From the NCBI RefSeq assembly GCF_000406965.1, contig NZ_KE136366.1, positions 8,001 to 55,124 of the forward strand: 47,124 nt of DNA, given 5' to 3'. This document shows positions 33,101-42,061 of the stretch, piece after piece. Within the stretch, counting starts at the first letter, position 1; every line of letters begins with the position of its first letter. The notes under the pieces are model-generated. The model saw only the letters and a program-made list of their open reading frames with translations, was not told the DNA's origin and did no database searches. Origin of the DNA: Enterococcus avium ATCC 14025. Lineage in GTDB: Bacteria; Bacillota; Bacilli; Lactobacillales; Enterococcaceae. The translations under genes were made by a program, and so were the position numbers.

Positions 33101-35740
33101 ATGACTGAAAATTTACCAACAAAATTCAATCCGCAAGAAGTAGAAGCGGGTCGTTACCAGAAATGGTTAGACCAAGATTTATTCAAGCCATCAGAAGATC
33201 AGCAAGCAAAACCTTATTCGATTGTTATTCCGCCCCCAAATGTAACTGGGAAGTTGCATCTAGGTCATGCGTGGGATACGACGTTGCAAGATATGATCAT
33301 TCGTCAGAAACGGATGCAAGGCTTTGATACGCTGTGGCTGCCTGGGATGGACCATGCGGGTATCGCGACGCAAGCAAAAGTTGAAGAAAAATTACGAGAA
33401 CAAGGTATTTCCCGTTATGATCTTGGTCGTGAAAAATTTGTTGATCAGGTTTGGGAATGGAAAGAAGAGTACGCAGGACATATTCGTGAGCAATGGGCGA
33501 AGTTAGGCTTATCCCTGGATTATAGCCGTGAACGTTTTACTCTTGATGATGGCTTATCCGATGCAGTGCGTAAGGTTTTTGTTTCGTTATACGAGAAGGA
33601 TTTAATCTATCGTGGCGAATACATCATCAATTGGGACCCGCAAGCGAAAACGGCTTTGTCTGACATTGAAGTTATCCATAAAGACTTAGAGGGTGCCTTC
33701 TATCATGTTTCTTATCCGTTAAGTGATGGCAGCGGTGTGTTGGAAATTGCGACGACTCGTCCTGAAACGATGTTAGGAGATACAGCGATTGCTGTCCATC
33801 CAGAAGATGAACGCTACCAAGACTTGGTTGGTAAGACAGTAATTTTACCATTAGTCGATAAAGAAATTCCAATCATTGCGGACAGTTATGTTGATCGTGA
33901 GTTTGGAACAGGGGCAGTGAAAATTACTCCTGCTCATGACCCGAATGACTTTGAAGTGGGTAATCGTCATGATTTGCCGCGAGTAAACGTGATGAATCCG
34001 GATGGCAGCATGAATGAGCTGGCCGGCAAGTATGCGGGCATGGATCGTTTCGAAGCACGTAAAGCAATCGTTGCTGATTTGAAAGAAATCGGTCGTTTGA
34101 TCAAAGTCGAAAAAATGGTTCACAGCGTTGGGCACTCAGAACGTACGGGTGTTGTTGTTGAACCACGTTTATCAACTCAATGGTTCGTTAAGATGGGGCC
34201 TTTAGCTGACCAAGCGGTAAAAAATCAAAGTACCGATAATGCGGTGGACTTTTTCCCGCCTCGTTTTAACAATACCTTTATGACTTGGATGGAAAATGTC
34301 CACGATTGGGTAATCTCTCGTCAATTATGGTGGGGTCATCGTATTCCTGCTTGGTATCATAAAGAAACCGGCGAAATGTATGTTGGCATGGAAGCTCCTG
34401 CGGATAGCGAAAATTGGGAACAAGATCCGGATGTATTAGATACTTGGTTCAGTTCAGCCTTATGGCCGTTTTCTACGATGGGCTGGCCGGACGAAGCAAG
34501 TGAAGATTACAAACGCTACTTCCCAACCAGTACCTTGGTGACCGGTTACGATATTATTTTCTTCTGGGTAAGCCGGATGATTTTCCAAAGCTTGGAATTC
34601 ACGGATGAACGTCCATTTAAAAATGTGTTGATCCACGGTTTGATTCGTGATGAACAAGGCCGTAAGATGAGTAAATCTTTAGGCAACGGGATCGATCCAA
34701 TGGACGTGATTGAAAAATATGGTGCTGACGCATTGCGTTGGTTCTTATCAACAGGTTCAGCGCCAGGTCAAGATGTTCGCTTCAGTTATGAAAAAATGGA
34801 TGCAGCTTGGAACTTTATCAATAAAATCTGGAATGCTTCTCGTTTCGTAATTATGAACGTTGAAGGCTTTACCGCTGAAGATATTGATTTCTCTGGTGAG
34901 AAAACTGTGGCGGATCGTTGGATTTTAACTCGTTTGAATGAAACGATTGAAAAAGTAACCAGCCTGTTTGATCAATTTGAATTTGGTGAAGCTGGACGTC
35001 AATTGTATAACTTCATGTGGGATGACTTCTGTGACTGGTATATCGAGATGAGTAAAGAAATTCTTTACGGAGAAGATGAAGAAGCAAAACAAACGACGAA
35101 GAGCATTTTGGTTTACGTTTTAGATCAAACCTTACGTCTATTACATCCAATTATGCCTTTTGTAACAGAAGAAATTTGGGCGAAGATTCCACATACTGGC
35201 GAGTCATTAGTTGTTGCGGACTATCCAGTGGTTCATCCAGAATACAATGACAAAACAGCCGCAAAAGGTATGGAATTTTTGAAGGAATTGATTCGTTCAG
35301 TTCGAAACATTCGGGCGGAAGTGAATACACCACTTTCAAAACCAATTACTTTACTGATCAAAACGAATGATCAAAAAATCGATGAATTCTTAATTGAGAA
35401 CACCAGCTATATCGAACGCTTCTGTAATCCAGAAGAATTGGTGATTGCAAGCGACATTACAGCACCTGACTTGGCGATGTCAGCCGTATTGACTGGCGCA
35501 GAAATTTACTTGCCATTAGCCGGTTTGATCAATATCGAAGAAGAGATCAAACGACTTGAAAAAGAATTGGCAAAATGGAACGGTGAAGTCAAACGTGTCC
35601 AAGGTAAATTAGCCAATGAACGCTTCGTGGCGAATGCACCTGAAAACGTGGTTGCTGAAGAACGAGCAAAAGAAAAAGATTATTTAGAAAAACAAGCAGC
35701 GGTTCAAGAACGGATTGAAAGTCTGCGGACGATTTCTTAA
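33101..35740 (+). CDS. valS: Valyl-tRNA synthetase
   Basis: 879 residues, usual length. Class I signatures: [16 protein letters not shown] (HIGH-type, as HLGH) and [10 protein letters not shown] (KMSKS). Editing domain CP1 between about 190 and 345; anticodon-binding domain about 610-750; C-terminal coiled-coil arm ([29 protein letters not shown]...). It charges tRNA-Val and is controlled by the T-box upstream. AGGAGG is 7-8 bases before ATG. Followed by a terminator. Confidence 0.97.
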   Translation: MTENLPTKFNPQEVEAGRYQKWLDQDLFKPSEDQQAKPYSIVIPPPNVTGKLHLGHAWDTTLQDMIIRQKRMQGFDTLWLPGMDHAGIATQAKVEEKLREQGISRYDLGREKFVDQVWEWKEEYAGHIREQWAKLGLSLDYSRERFTLDDGLSDAVRKVFVSLYEKDLIYRGEYIINWDPQAKTALSDIEVIHKDLEGAFYHVSYPLSDGSGVLEIATTRPETMLGDTAIAVHPEDERYQDLVGKTVILPLVDKEIPIIADSYVDREFGTGAVKITPAHDPNDFEVGNRHDLPRVNVMNPDGSMNELAGKYAGMDRFEARKAIVADLKEIGRLIKVEKMVHSVGHSERTGVVVEPRLSTQWFVKMGPLADQAVKNQSTDNAVDFFPPRFNNTFMTWMENVHDWVISRQLWWGHRIPAWYHKETGEMYVGMEAPADSENWEQDPDVLDTWFSSALWPFSTMGWPDEASEDYKRYFPTSTLVTGYDIIFFWVSRMIFQSLEFTDERPFKNVLIHGLIRDEQGRKMSKSLGNGIDPMDVIEKYGADALRWFLSTGSAPGQDVRFSYEKMDAAWNFINKIWNASRFVIMNVEGFTAEDIDFSGEKTVADRWILTRLNETIEKVTSLFDQFEFGEAGRQLYNFMWDDFCDWYIEMSKEILYGEDEEAKQTTKSILVYVLDQTLRLLHPIMPFVTEEIWAKIPHTGESLVVADYPVVHPEYNDKTAAKGMEFLKELIRSVRNIRAEVNTPLSKPITLLIKTNDQKIDEFLIENTSYIERFCNPEELVIASDITAPDLAMSAVLTGAEIYLPLAGLINIEEEIKRLEKELAKWNGEVKRVQGKLANERFVANAPENVVAEERAKEKDYLEKQAAVQERIESLRTIS

Positions 35741-35748
35741 TTGATTGA

Positions 35749-35786
35749 TGAGTGTGACCTGTAATTTGGGTCGCGCTCATTTTTTA
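35749..35786 (+). terminator. Terminator of valS
   Basis: Stem TGAGTGTGACC / GGTCGCGCTCA with G-U pair, loop TGTAATTTG, T-run. Confidence 0.88.
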
Positions 35787-35911
35787 TCTGATAATCTCAT
35801 AACTAAATTTATAAATTGGTGGATTTCCTCAGCACTTATCCATCTTTCTTCAGGAAACTTTGCTATACTAGAGGCATGCAAAAAAAGAGATAAACGAGGC
35901 GAATACTATTG

Positions 35912-37222
35912 ATGATAGAAGAAGCGATTGCTTGGATTCATAGTCGTAAAAAATTTGGCTCACGCCCAGGTTTAGAACGCATCCAAGCGTTATTAGATAA
36001 AGTAGATAATCCAGAAAAAAAGGTGCCTGTGATTCATATTGCCGGAACGAATGGTAAAGGTTCAACGGTTGCCTACTTACGCAGTATCTTAATTGAGGCG
36101 GGGGTTACTGTCGGCAGCTTTACTTCCCCTTACATTGAAGAATTTAACGAACGAATCGCCATTGACGCCCAGCCAATTCCAGACAATCAGCTGATTGTCT
36201 ATGTCGAAAAATATCAGCCAATCGTCGCTGAGCTTGATCGAGACCCAGCAATTAGCGGGATTACGGAATTTGAGATTTTGACAGCAATCATGCTGGATTA
36301 TTTCGCGACAGAACAAGTGGACGTTGCCATCGTTGAAGTTGGCTTAGGCGGCTTGCTGGATTCAACCAATGTCGTGAAACCGATTTTGACGGCTATTACA
36401 ACGATCGGATACGATCATATGGATGTTTTGGGAGATACCTTAAACGAGATCGCCGGACAAAAAGCCGGAATCATCAAAAAAAATGTACCCGTAGTAACAG
36501 GAAAAATTACGAAAGGTCCGTTGATCGAAATTGTGGAAAAGGCAGCGAATGAGACAGCAAAAATGTATCGCTACGGCGAAGAATACCAAGTGGATTATTT
36601 GCGACCTGATGCCACTTGGGGCGAGCTGTTCAATTTTACCGATCAAGCTGGCAAGCTTACATCACTGAAGGTACCATTATTGGGGCGTCATCAAGTAGAA
36701 AATGCCGGAGTAGCGATTGAGCTGTATCATCTCTATTGTGAACAAAAGGGTCTGCCATTTGAAGAGAAGACCATTCAAAAAGGGTTGATGAAGGCACAAT
36801 GGCCGGCTCGAATGGAAAAGGTCAGTGACGAACCCTTGATCGTCATGGATGGGGCGCACAACGGACATGCAATCAAACGCTTAGTCGAAAATGTAAAACG
36901 CGAATTTCGCGATTATAATATCAATATTCTCTTTTCAGCGTTGGAGACAAAGGATGTTGACCAGATGCTTGCATTGCTTTCAGAAATTCCTAATGCTCAC
37001 ATTTATCTGACCACATTTGAATATCCTAAAGCGTTGGATCTTAGTCGCTTTGACCATCTGGATAGCCGCTTTGAGGTGGTTTCATTATGGCAATTCGGCT
37101 TAGGAGAATTATTAGAGGATATGGGTGCAGATGATTTACTATTGATTACGGGCTCATTGTACTTCGTTTCTGAAGTACGTCAATTATTATTAAATTTAGG
37201 AGGTACGAATGAAAAAAGTTAA
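35912..37222 (+). CDS. folC: Folylpolyglutamate synthase / dihydrofolate synthase
   Basis: 436 residues. Mur-ligase-like fold: IHIAGTNGKGSTVAYLRSIL (P-loop), TSPYIEEFNERIAID, VGLGGLLDSTNVV, TTIGYDHMDVLG, and LGRHQVENAGVAIELYH, with MDGAHNGHAIKRL in the C-terminal domain. Adds glutamates to folates and may also make dihydrofolate. The start could be this ATG or the TTG three bases earlier (35909), which is spaced better (9 bases) from GAGG. The 3' end overlaps the next gene by 14 bases. Confidence 0.94.
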   Translation: MIEEAIAWIHSRKKFGSRPGLERIQALLDKVDNPEKKVPVIHIAGTNGKGSTVAYLRSILIEAGVTVGSFTSPYIEEFNERIAIDAQPIPDNQLIVYVEKYQPIVAELDRDPAISGITEFEILTAIMLDYFATEQVDVAIVEVGLGGLLDSTNVVKPILTAITTIGYDHMDVLGDTLNEIAGQKAGIIKKNVPVVTGKITKGPLIEIVEKAANETAKMYRYGEEYQVDYLRPDATWGELFNFTDQAGKLTSLKVPLLGRHQVENAGVAIELYHLYCEQKGLPFEEKTIQKGLMKAQWPARMEKVSDEPLIVMDGAHNGHAIKRLVENVKREFRDYNINILFSALETKDVDQMLALLSEIPNAHIYLTTFEYPKALDLSRFDHLDSRFEVVSLWQFGLGELLEDMGADDLLLITGSLYFVSEVRQLLLNLGGTNEKS

Positions 37223-37868
37223 GGGAATCATTTTCGACATGGACGGCTTATTGTTTGATACGGAGTCGATTTACTGCGAAGCCAATTTGGTGGTAGCTGA
37301 GAAATACGGTCTGCCTTTTACGAAAGAGATTTATGCACGTTTTATCGGTATCTCAGATGAAGAGGTGTGGGCAGAGCTGCATAAAATGTATGCTGATCAT
37401 GGCGAGGAGACGGTGCAAAAATTTATCGATGAAAGCTGGGGAATGGCTCATGATCGTTTCAAAACCGGTGAGGTCGATTTGAAACCAGGTGTCCATGAAT
37501 TGCTCGCTTATTTAGAGGAAAAAGAAATTCCGCGGGTAGTGGCGTCTAGTAATGTGCGACCGATTATTGAAATTTTACTGGAGCATGCAGGAATTCGTGA
37601 CAAATTTTCGGACATTATTTCAGCTGAGGACGTGAAATTTGCCAAACCTGATCCAGAAATTTTTGTAATCGCGTCGAATCGCTTAGGACTTGCGCCTGAA
37701 GATTGCTTAGTGTTTGAGGATTCGAAAAATGGGATCTTAGCCGCAGAAGGAGCGGAGGTGCCAGTAGTGATGGTACCGGATATTCTTCCGCCAACCACTG
37801 AATTAAAAGAAAAAACAGAAGCGGTTTTCTCCACCTTGCATGAGGTAATCGACTTTTTAGAAGCATAA
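37209..37868 (+). CDS. HAD-family phosphatase (subfamily IA, beta-phosphoglucomutase-like)
   Basis: 219 residues. Motif I IIFDMDGLLFDTESIYCEANL, motif II VVASSN, Lys of motif III in KFAKPDPEIFVIAS, and motif IV CLVFEDSKNGILAAEGA. The cap region (about 15-85) fits the PgmB/YniC-like group; substrate unknown. GGAGG is 3-7 bases before its ATG within folC, giving translational coupling. Ends just before a terminator that also shapes the radC start. Confidence 0.9.
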   Translation: MKKVKGIIFDMDGLLFDTESIYCEANLVVAEKYGLPFTKEIYARFIGISDEEVWAELHKMYADHGEETVQKFIDESWGMAHDRFKTGEVDLKPGVHELLAYLEEKEIPRVVASSNVRPIIEILLEHAGIRDKFSDIISAEDVKFAKPDPEIFVIASNRLGLAPEDCLVFEDSKNGILAAEGAEVPVVMVPDILPPTTELKEKTEAVFSTLHEVIDFLEA

Positions 37869-37872
37869 AATT

Positions 37873-37916
37873 AACTCCTTTGCGTACTTTAAAGAAAAGT
37901 AGCAAAGGAGTTTTTT
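37873..37916 (+). terminator. Terminator whose 3' arm holds the radC Shine-Dalgarno
   Basis: Stem AACTCCTTTGC (37873-37883) / GCAAAGGAGTT (37902-37912), extended by TACTT/AAGTA, followed by TTTTTT. AAAGGAG in the 3' arm is 6 bases before the radC ATG at 37917. Confidence 0.85.
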
Positions 37917-38606
37917 ATGGAAAAAAGTTTGTTATTACAAGAGCTGCCTGAAAGTTCATGGCCGCGGGAGCGTTTGCTTAGAGAAGGTGAGAAGCATTTA
38001 TCGGATCAGGAACTACTAGCGATTATCTTGCGCAATGGATCGCGTCAGCAAAATGTGATGGAATTAGCGGGTAGTATTTTGCGTGAATACCCAGCACTCT
38101 ATGATCTAAAGCATGCAACGCTGCAGGAGCTGCAGCAATTTAAGGGAATTGGCAAGACGCGAGCAATTGAATTAAAGGCGATGATGGAATTTGGTTATCG
38201 AATCAATCGCGCATTACAGCCAAAGATGGGGAAGGTTCAATCTAGTCTTTCTTTAGGTCAACAGTTGATCACAGAACTAAAGGATTACCATCAAGAGCAT
38301 TTAGTCGCCTTCTTTTTGAATACGAAAAATGAAATTATTTCGCAGAAGACGATCTTCATTGGCTCGCTGAATCAGAGTATCGCCCATCCCCGGGAAATTT
38401 TTCGCGAGGCGGTGCGAATTAGTGCAGCACGGGTGGTATTAGGTCATAATCACCCCTCGGGAAATCCCACGCCGTCACATAATGATTTGGCTTTTACTGA
38501 ACGTGTTCAGGAGTGCGGAGCGATGATGGGAATCGAGTTATTAGACCACATTATTGTTGGTGAAACCAAATATTTCAGTTTGCGTGAAGAAAAGTACTTA
38601 AAGTAG
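37917..38606 (+). CDS. radC: RadC-family JAB/MPN domain protein
   Basis: 229 residues. N-terminal helix-hairpin-helix (LSDQELLAIILRNGSRQQNVMELAGSIL...LQQFKGIGKTRAIELKAMMEF) and C-terminal JAMM metalloprotease-like domain with VVLGHNHPSGNPTPSHNDLAFTE (HxHPSG...D zinc motif). The historical link to DNA repair is weak; the molecular function is not settled. Its ribosome-binding site lies in the preceding terminator hairpin. Confidence 0.94.
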   Translation: MEKSLLLQELPESSWPRERLLREGEKHLSDQELLAIILRNGSRQQNVMELAGSILREYPALYDLKHATLQELQQFKGIGKTRAIELKAMMEFGYRINRALQPKMGKVQSSLSLGQQLITELKDYHQEHLVAFFLNTKNEIISQKTIFIGSLNQSIAHPREIFREAVRISAARVVLGHNHPSGNPTPSHNDLAFTERVQECGAMMGIELLDHIIVGETKYFSLREEKYLK

Positions 38607-38762
38607 CAATTGAAAACCCTTGCGCATAGAATAAGTAGAATGTTAAACTATTATTGTAATTTTGTTTGAGATACGAGTTGGTATACAGATGTTTCCCTTT
38701 TCGTAGGCCGGCAATGTTACACATACTTAATTAAGTGCTTAGGCACGAGGAGGATTTTATTC

Positions 38763-38963
38763 ATGGAAAACGGAACAGTAAAATGGTTTAACGCAGAAAA
38801 AGGTTTTGGCTTCATCACTCGTGAAGATGGCAGCGATGTATTCGTACATTTCTCAGCTATCCAAGGCGACGGTTTTAAAACATTAGAAGAAGGACAAGCA
38901 GTAACTTTCGATGTTGAAGAAAGCGATCGCGGACCTCAAGCAGCTAACGTAACTAAGCAATAA
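38763..38963 (+). CDS. Cold-shock protein (CspA/CspB family)
   Basis: 66 residues, a single cold-shock domain: [21 protein letters not shown] (RNP1 as KGFGFI) and [10 protein letters not shown] (RNP2 as VFVHF). RNA chaperone that melts structured mRNA. GGAGG is 9 bases before ATG. The 156-base gap from radC leaves room for a long 5' leader, as often seen in csp genes; no clear promoter was recognised in it. Codon use looks biased toward highly expressed genes. Confidence 0.95.
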   Translation: MENGTVKWFNAEKGFGFITREDGSDVFVHFSAIQGDGFKTLEEGQAVTFDVEESDRGPQAANVTKQ

Positions 38964-38969
38964 TACGAC

Positions 38970-39007
38970 AAAGCCTTAGAGAAAAAATCTCTAAGGCTTT
39001 TTATTTT
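38970..39007 (+). terminator. Terminator of the cold-shock gene
   Basis: Stem AAAGCCTTAGAGA / TCTCTAAGGCTTT, loop AAAAA, then TTATTTT. Confidence 0.9.
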
Positions 39008-39063
39008 GGTTCTGATTTGCTTGGTTTCTTTCATATATTTTGCATATGAGAAGCAGTAACGAT

Positions 39064-39567
39064 TTAATTTTCCGTCGAAAATTGGAAGAAGCGATCCTCT
39101 TCTAAATTTTCGACATGATTGGCATTATTAACTGCTAATGCGGCTTTACCGATACAGTATTGCCAGAAAAAATCAAAGAAGAGGCTGGTACTTTTTTCAG
39201 GCTTAATGGTATTAAATATGTCTCTAGTGACTTGCTTAGTTAATTGAATCGTATCAGAATCCTGTAGAAAAAAGCGATAGAATTCATCTGGGTAATCGGT
39301 GGCATAATTGGTTATCGCTTTTGAGAGAGCTTGTAGTGTCTTTGGTTCCTGATCTTCCAGAAAATCGGCATATTTCAATAAAACGCGGGTAGTTAAAACC
39401 GACTTTAGCTCCGCCAGATTCGCAAACTCACGATAGATTGGCTGGGTTGAACAAGCGATATGTTGTGCGATATTACGAGCATGAAATTTTTTGAAGCCTT
39501 CATTGATAATCAATTGATAAGCACCATCTATAATCTGGCTTCGTTGCACGCGTTGAGTTCTTACCAT
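39064..39567 (-). CDS. TetR-family transcriptional regulator
   Basis: 167 residues, short for the family. N-terminal HTH (RSQIIDGAYQLIINEGFKKFHARNIAQHIACSTQPIYREFANLAELKSVL, about 8-57) and a helical C-terminal domain typical of Firmicute TetR members. GGAAG upstream of the ATG. A 32-bp near-perfect palindrome lies 30-60 bases upstream and probably is its operator, so it likely regulates itself; no divergent target gene is adjacent. Ligand unknown. Confidence 0.85.
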   Translation of the reverse strand: MVRTQRVQRSQIIDGAYQLIINEGFKKFHARNIAQHIACSTQPIYREFANLAELKSVLTTRVLLKYADFLEDQEPKTLQALSKAITNYATDYPDEFYRFFLQDSDTIQLTKQVTRDIFNTIKPEKSTSLFFDFFWQYCIGKAALAVNNANHVENLEEDRFFQFSTEN

Positions 39568-39597
39568 AATTAATCTTCCTTTATTTTGGATTGAAGA

Positions 39598-39629
39598 AGC
39601 TATAAAATAACACGTGTTAATTTATAGCT
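39598..39629. promoter_or_regulatory. Large palindromic operator upstream of the TetR gene
   Basis: 32-bp palindrome with one mismatched pair: perfect core TAACACGTGTTA (39608-39619) and outer arms AGCTATAAA / TTTATAGCT. Size and position fit a TetR-dimer site. Confidence 0.72.
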
Positions 39630-39771
39630 TTTTCTAACTAACTTTCATTGTGCAAATAAAGCAGCTGATTGTCAATTGATTTTTGATAATTTCAAGAAAA
39701 TAATACTTTTTTTTGCATAAAAACTGAGAATTATTTTTTATCGGTTAGAAAATGATAGTAAGCTCAAGAAT

Positions 39772-39809
39772 AAAAAAACATCCATCTAGGAAATCAGATG
39801 GATGTTTTT
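39772..39809. terminator. Terminator of the rpoY-rnjA operon
   Basis: Stem ACATCCATCT / AGATGGATGT, loop AGGAAATC; on the minus strand followed by TTTTTTT. Also has a T-run on the plus strand. Confidence 0.9.
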
Positions 39810-39811
39810 GT

Positions 39812-41488
39812 TTAATTATCAGGGGTCATGATCATCGGTAGAATCATTGGATGGCGCTCTGTTTGATCAAATAGGAACGGTTGCAAGGCAGCTACCATCG
39901 CATTTTTCAATTTAGCTTCAGTACAGCCAGCCTCATTTAAGGCCTCTCGTAATGCATGGAACAAAATCCGTTGTCCTTCATTAATCATTTCGCCAGATTC
40001 ACGCATGTATACAAATCCGCGAGACAAAATATCTGGACCAGCTAGGATTTCTTTTTTCTCAATATCAACAGTTGCGACAGAAAGAACTAAGCCTTCTTCT
40101 GAAAGAATGCGACGATCGCGTAAGACCACGTTGCCGATGTCGCCGATACCGCTGCCGTCTACATAGACATCACTAGCATTGAAATGACCAGCTCGCCGTG
40201 CGCTGTCTGCAGTCAATGCAAGCATATCGCCATTTTCCATGATAAAGCAATTTTCTTCAGGAACGCCAGTATCTTGTGCTAATCCTGTATGGATTTTCAA
40301 CATTCGGAATTCACCGTGGATGGGAACAAAATATTTTGGCTTCATCAGGCGCAGCATCAGTTTTTGTTCCTGCTGACTACCGTGACCTGAAGTATGAATG
40401 TTATTGACTTTTCCATGAATGACTTCAGCGCCTGCTTCTGAAAGCAGATTGATCAAATGGTTGACGCTGGTTGTGTTTCCAGGAATAGGCGAGCTTGAGA
40501 AGATCACTGTATCATCCGGTTGAATTTGGATTTGACGGTGCGTACCATTAGCGATTCGTGAAAGAGCCGCCATTGGTTCACCTTGCGATCCAGTACATAA
40601 AATCATCAATTCGTTTGCTGGCAAATTGTTTATTTCATGTGCATCCACGAATGTACCATCAGGAACTGTGATGTAGCCTAATTTTTGTCCGTTGACGATC
40701 GCGTTTTCCATACTGCGTCCGAAGACGGCTATTTTACGCCCTGTTGCCACAGCGGCTGAAGCAGCTTGCTGCAAACGGGAAATATTGGAAGCGAAGGTAG
40801 CGAAAATAATTCGTCCTTCAATTTTTTCCATAATGCGCAAAATGGACTGTCCAATTGTCTGCTCAGATTTCGTAAATGTTGGCACTTCGGCATTGGTGCT
40901 GTCAGAAAGCAAGCACAATACGCCTTCTTCTCCAAGCTTAGCCATTCGATGCAGGTTCGCAGGTTGACCGACTGGTGTAAAGTCGAATTTAAAATCTCCT
41001 GTTTCTACGATATTTCCTGACGGTGTTTTAACTACAACACCTAATGGATCAGGGATACTATGAGTCGTACGGAAAAAGCTCACAGACGTTTTGCGGAAAC
41101 GAATCACAGAATCCTCGTCGATCTCATGTAATTCTGCATCACGCAATAAACCATGCTCGTCCAATTTATTCTTGATTAAAGCCAAAGCTAACGCCCCTGC
41201 GTAAATAGGAATGTTTGCTTGTTTCAATAAATACGGTACGCCGCCGATATGATCTTCGTGTCCGTGTGTAATTACTAATGCTTTAACCTTATTGAGGTTT
41301 TGGATTACATAACTAAAATCGGGAATGACATAATCAATTCCTAGTAAATCATCTTCAGGAAATTTTATTCCAGCATCAATAATGATGATTTCATCTTGGA
41401 ATTGAACCCCATACATATTTTTTCCGATTTCGCCCAATCCACCAATGGCAAAGACACCAGTTTCATTGTTTTTTAGCGAAAGTTTCAT
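39812..41488 (-). CDS. rnjA: Ribonuclease J1
   Basis: 558 residues. Metallo-beta-lactamase/beta-CASP nuclease: [15 protein letters not shown], zinc motif [35 protein letters not shown], and [33 protein letters not shown]. 5'-exonuclease and endonuclease in mRNA decay and rRNA maturation, cytosolic. It follows rpoY with one base between, an arrangement conserved in Firmicutes. GGAG lies 7 bases before ATG, inside the end of rpoY. Confidence 0.96.
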   Translation of the reverse strand: MKLSLKNNETGVFAIGGLGEIGKNMYGVQFQDEIIIIDAGIKFPEDDLLGIDYVIPDFSYVIQNLNKVKALVITHGHEDHIGGVPYLLKQANIPIYAGALALALIKNKLDEHGLLRDAELHEIDEDSVIRFRKTSVSFFRTTHSIPDPLGVVVKTPSGNIVETGDFKFDFTPVGQPANLHRMAKLGEEGVLCLLSDSTNAEVPTFTKSEQTIGQSILRIMEKIEGRIIFATFASNISRLQQAASAAVATGRKIAVFGRSMENAIVNGQKLGYITVPDGTFVDAHEINNLPANELMILCTGSQGEPMAALSRIANGTHRQIQIQPDDTVIFSSSPIPGNTTSVNHLINLLSEAGAEVIHGKVNNIHTSGHGSQQEQKLMLRLMKPKYFVPIHGEFRMLKIHTGLAQDTGVPEENCFIMENGDMLALTADSARRAGHFNASDVYVDGSGIGDIGNVVLRDRRILSEEGLVLSVATVDIEKKEILAGPDILSRGFVYMRESGEMINEGQRILFHALREALNEAGCTEAKLKNAMVAALQPFLFDQTERHPMILPMIMTPDN

Positions 41489-41489
41489 A

Positions 41490-41702
41490 TTAGAACTCCA
41501 TTAACTTGAAGTCAGCATTCTCTTTTTCATATTCTAAATGATTGCCTTCTAAAAGTTGAATGTATTCCACGTTATATGGGGTATTTTCGCGTAATAAATT
41601 GTGAACGATTTCTTCGTTGTCTGCTTCTACATACAATGAGTGAGTTTGTTCGCGTTTTGGGTTCCGTTCTTTGGTTTCTTGATAATAAACTTTGTAAATC
41701 AT
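41490..41702 (-). CDS. rpoY: RNA polymerase epsilon subunit
   Basis: 70 residues, DUF1447/YkzG family: [39 protein letters not shown]..., with [24 protein letters not shown] at the end. A small Firmicute-specific subunit of RNA polymerase that resembles phage Gp2; co-transcribed with rnjA. AAGGAGATAG precedes the ATG. The leader upstream is unusually structured (see the next entry). Confidence 0.93.
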   Translation of the reverse strand: MIYKVYYQETKERNPKREQTHSLYVEADNEEIVHNLLRENTPYNVEYIQLLEGNHLEYEKENADFKLMEF

Positions 41703-42061
41703 GAATCTATCTCCTTTATTTGCTTTATAGCAATTTTTTCCACGACAAAATGAGGGGCGGCTGCCACCTATTTTTTTATGCTCGACGCTTTAGCTTATTT
41801 AAAGCGCTGAGAAGAAGCCTCGTCTTTGCTTCTTGCTTGAAAAAACAATTTCACCGTTCTTTGGGTTGTTCTTACAACAATTACCTGTAGTTTATCACAG
41901 AATAAATAAGAAGTATAGAAACTAGGAAGGGAAATGAGGATTCCTTAGAAATTTTCAGAAAGTCTAAAAAAGTAAAAGTAGAAAAACAATTTTTCATGCA
42001 GGCAGAAGTATTTTTTTTATGCTATATTGGAGACATTACGGTATAGAAAGAGGCGAGAAAA
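41703..42061. other. Divergent intergenic region with structured rpoY leader
   Basis: 359 bp between rpoY (-) and the ABC exporter (+). On the rpoY side, two stems are visible: AAGAAGC/GCTTCTT (41812-41834) and CGCTTTA/TAAAGCG (41786-41806), plus a small TTGCT/AGCAA hairpin next to the Shine-Dalgarno (about 41719-41732). On the exporter side, TGCTATATT (42019-42027) resembles an extended -10. No ORF was recognised. Confidence 0.5.
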
